Part shown: piece by piece, positions 5,725 to 6,852 of the stretch | How positions within the stretch are numbered: position 1 is the stretch's first letter | Layout of the letters: each line of letters begins with the position of its first letter | Assembly: GCA_009618505.1 (NCBI GenBank) | Contig: WJOQ01000332.1 | Coordinates: 1-6,852 of the forward strand | Length of the DNA: 6,852 nucleotides | Origin: Clostridia bacterium | Lineage (GTDB): Bacteria; Aerophobota; Aerophobia; Aerophobales; AE-B3A | Reading direction: 5' to 3' | The notes under the pieces: generated by a model | Databases searched by the model: none | Seen by the model: only the letters and a program-made list of their open reading frames with translations | What the model was told of the DNA's origin: nothing | Position numbers and translations under genes: made by a program

Positions 5725-6684
5725 ATGGCTCTCAGAATAGGTTTTGTGGGAACAGGCGGGATTGCTAACTGGCACTTAGGACATCTTTCTAAGATAGAGG
5801 GAACAAAGGTAGTTTCTGTCTGTGATGTAAATAAGGAAAGGGTGGAGGCTGCTGCCATAGACTGGAAGGCAAAGCCATACACTGATTATGAGAGGATGTT
5901 AAATGAGCAAGAACTGGATGCTCTTTATATTTGCACTCCTCCTTTTGCTCATGGTGATGCGGAAATTTCATCCGCAGAAAGGGGGATTCATCTTTTCATT
6001 GAGAAGCCTATTAGCCTTTCTTTAAACAAAGCAAAAGAAATAGAGATATCCATTATGAAGAACAAAATAATCACCAGCGTGGGATATCAAAGACGCTATG
6101 AGGATACAGTGGACAAAATTCGCTTTAACTTAAAGGGTAGTATACCAGGGTTGTTTATGGGATACTACTTGGGGAGAATACCAGGAGTCGATTGGTGGCG
6201 GAGAAAAGAGAAGTCCGGCGGGCAGATGATAGAACAGACCACTCATATCTTTGATTTAGCAAGATATCTTTTTGGAGAGGTGAAAAACGTTTTTGCTGTG
6301 GAGAGAAGAGGGCTGATAGAAGATGTAAAAGACTACAATATTGAGGATGCTTCCTCTGTCACCCTTGTCCTTGAGAGTGGCCTGGTGGGAACAATTTATT
6401 CGGCCTGTTTTCTTTCTTACGCAGAAAAGGTAGGGATGGATATTTATCTTAAGGATAGGAAAATAGAATACGATGGAGGAATTAAGATAATTGAGTTAAA
6501 CCAGGAGAGGAGAATATCTTCCTCGACTGATGCTGGGCTCATAGAAGACCAGGTCTTTATAGAGGCTGTGAAGAGCGGTGATTCTTCAAATATCAAGTCC
6601 GATTATAGTGATGGTTTAAAGACATTAGAAGTTACTCTAGCTGCCAATGAATCGATCAAAAAAGAGAAGGTAATAAAGTTATGA
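5725..6684 (+). CDS. Gfo/Idh/MocA family NAD(P)-dependent oxidoreductase
   Basis: This 319-residue cytoplasmic enzyme belongs to the glucose-fructose oxidoreductase / inositol dehydrogenase family, whose members oxidise or reduce sugars, polyols and their derivatives. The N-terminal Rossmann domain has F-V-G-T-G-G-I-A (7-14), and Asp34 after the second strand favours NAD. I-C-T-P-P (69-73) and the E-K-P motif (93-95, Lys94) are present. The C-terminal domain carries G-G-Q-M-I-E-Q-T-T-H (165-174) with H-x-x-D (His174, Asp177). Compared with inositol dehydrogenase, where catalytic Lys, Asp and His align as K...D-x-x-x-H, the acidic residue here is Glu170, as in E-Q-x-x-H subgroups. The length is slightly short but complete. 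The start at 5725 is chosen for its ribosome binding site and because strand one follows directly; an in-frame TTG at 5647 would add 26 residues. The gene follows the DppC-type gene by 110 bases. Its likely partner is the MDR enzyme upstream. The substrate cannot be read from the sequence. Confidence 0.92.
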   Translation: MALRIGFVGTGGIANWHLGHLSKIEGTKVVSVCDVNKERVEAAAIDWKAKPYTDYERMLNEQELDALYICTPPFAHGDAEISSAERGIHLFIEKPISLSLNKAKEIEISIMKNKIITSVGYQRRYEDTVDKIRFNLKGSIPGLFMGYYLGRIPGVDWWRRKEKSGGQMIEQTTHIFDLARYLFGEVKNVFAVERRGLIEDVKDYNIEDASSVTLVLESGLVGTIYSACFLSYAEKVGMDIYLKDRKIEYDGGIKIIELNQERRISSSTDAGLIEDQVFIEAVKSGDSSNIKSDYSDGLKTLEVTLAANESIKKEKVIKL

Positions 6685-6769
6685 AGAAAGGGTCGCTGTA
6701 TAGAGCTGAAAGGAAGATGAAAAAAAGCTGAAGAAAATTGAAGCGATTTTGAGAAGGTAGGATAAAACT

Positions 6770-6852
6770 ATGGAACTTCTAGGAGACTAAAAAGATTTGT
6801 CAATCTGAAGAGGAACCTGTCGTAATTGAAGTAGAAGAAGCATATCAAGTCA
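6770..6852 (+). pseudogene. Possible frameshifted or broken start of a downstream gene, cut by the window edge
   Basis: ATG at 6770 has the purine-rich AGGTAGGAT upstream but meets TAA after M-E-L-L-G-D (6788-6790). The frame at 6783 (after a TAG at 6780-6782) then stays open to the window end. It reads coding-like, acidic sequence such as E-E-E-P-V-V-I-E-V-E-E-A-Y-Q-V. Skipping one base near 6782 would join M-E-L-L to this frame. It could be a damaged gene, a sequencing indel or a chance open stretch; the family is not recognisable. The preceding 6685-6769 is A-rich, with only a 16-codon frame from ATG 6681 overlapping the previous stop. Confidence 0.25.

Noticed and set aside
1..6852. CRISPR array, defence system, toxin-antitoxin or phage genes
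   Set aside because: There are no regularly spaced direct repeats. Every intact gene is a transport or metabolic oxidoreductase gene.

Overview
The window looks like one plus-strand transport-and-oxidoreductase cluster from a bacterium of moderate to low G+C, with frequent AGA/AGG and ATA codons and strong AAGGAG-type ribosome binding sites. The solute-binding protein has a type I signal peptide without a lipobox. This suggests a soluble periplasmic protein and therefore a diderm cell. The long family-5 binding protein and its matching permeases recall thermophilic or anaerobic lineages (Thermotogota, Atribacterota, Aerophobetes-like), but they also occur in alphaproteobacteria. I cannot fix the taxon from sequence alone.

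Layout: positions 1-50 hold no gene. A strong intrinsic terminator at 51-100 probably ends a transcript from beyond the left edge. Positions 101-349 are a long non-coding leader with several nested inverted repeats (103-190, 197-211, 232-292), ending in a good ribosome binding site. Then come a family-5 solute-binding protein (350-2287), a hairpin with a T-rich tail (2339-2387), a zinc-less medium-chain dehydrogenase (2412-3458), two inner-membrane permeases of the DppB and DppC type (3507-4505 and 4511-5614), and a Gfo/Idh/MocA oxidoreductase. The last is open from TTG 5647 but most likely starts at ATG 5725 and ends at 6684. The final 168 bases are A-rich. They contain no intact gene, but a coding-like stretch at the very end may be a frameshifted or broken downstream gene.

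How the genes fit together: the binding protein would capture a solute in the periplasm and deliver it to the two-permease channel. The two nucleotide-dependent oxidoreductases would then act on the imported compound or its product. Family-5 systems are often labelled peptide transporters. However, an MDR dehydrogenase and a Gfo/Idh/MocA enzyme placed among the transport genes point to a sugar, polyol, glycoside or sugar-acid substrate. No ATPase gene is present, so the energising subunits must lie further downstream or elsewhere. The most unusual points are the structured leader, the MDR protein lacking both zinc sites, a short ATGA-overlapping reading frame after it that starts like a sugar isomerase/epimerase, and the broken-looking right end.
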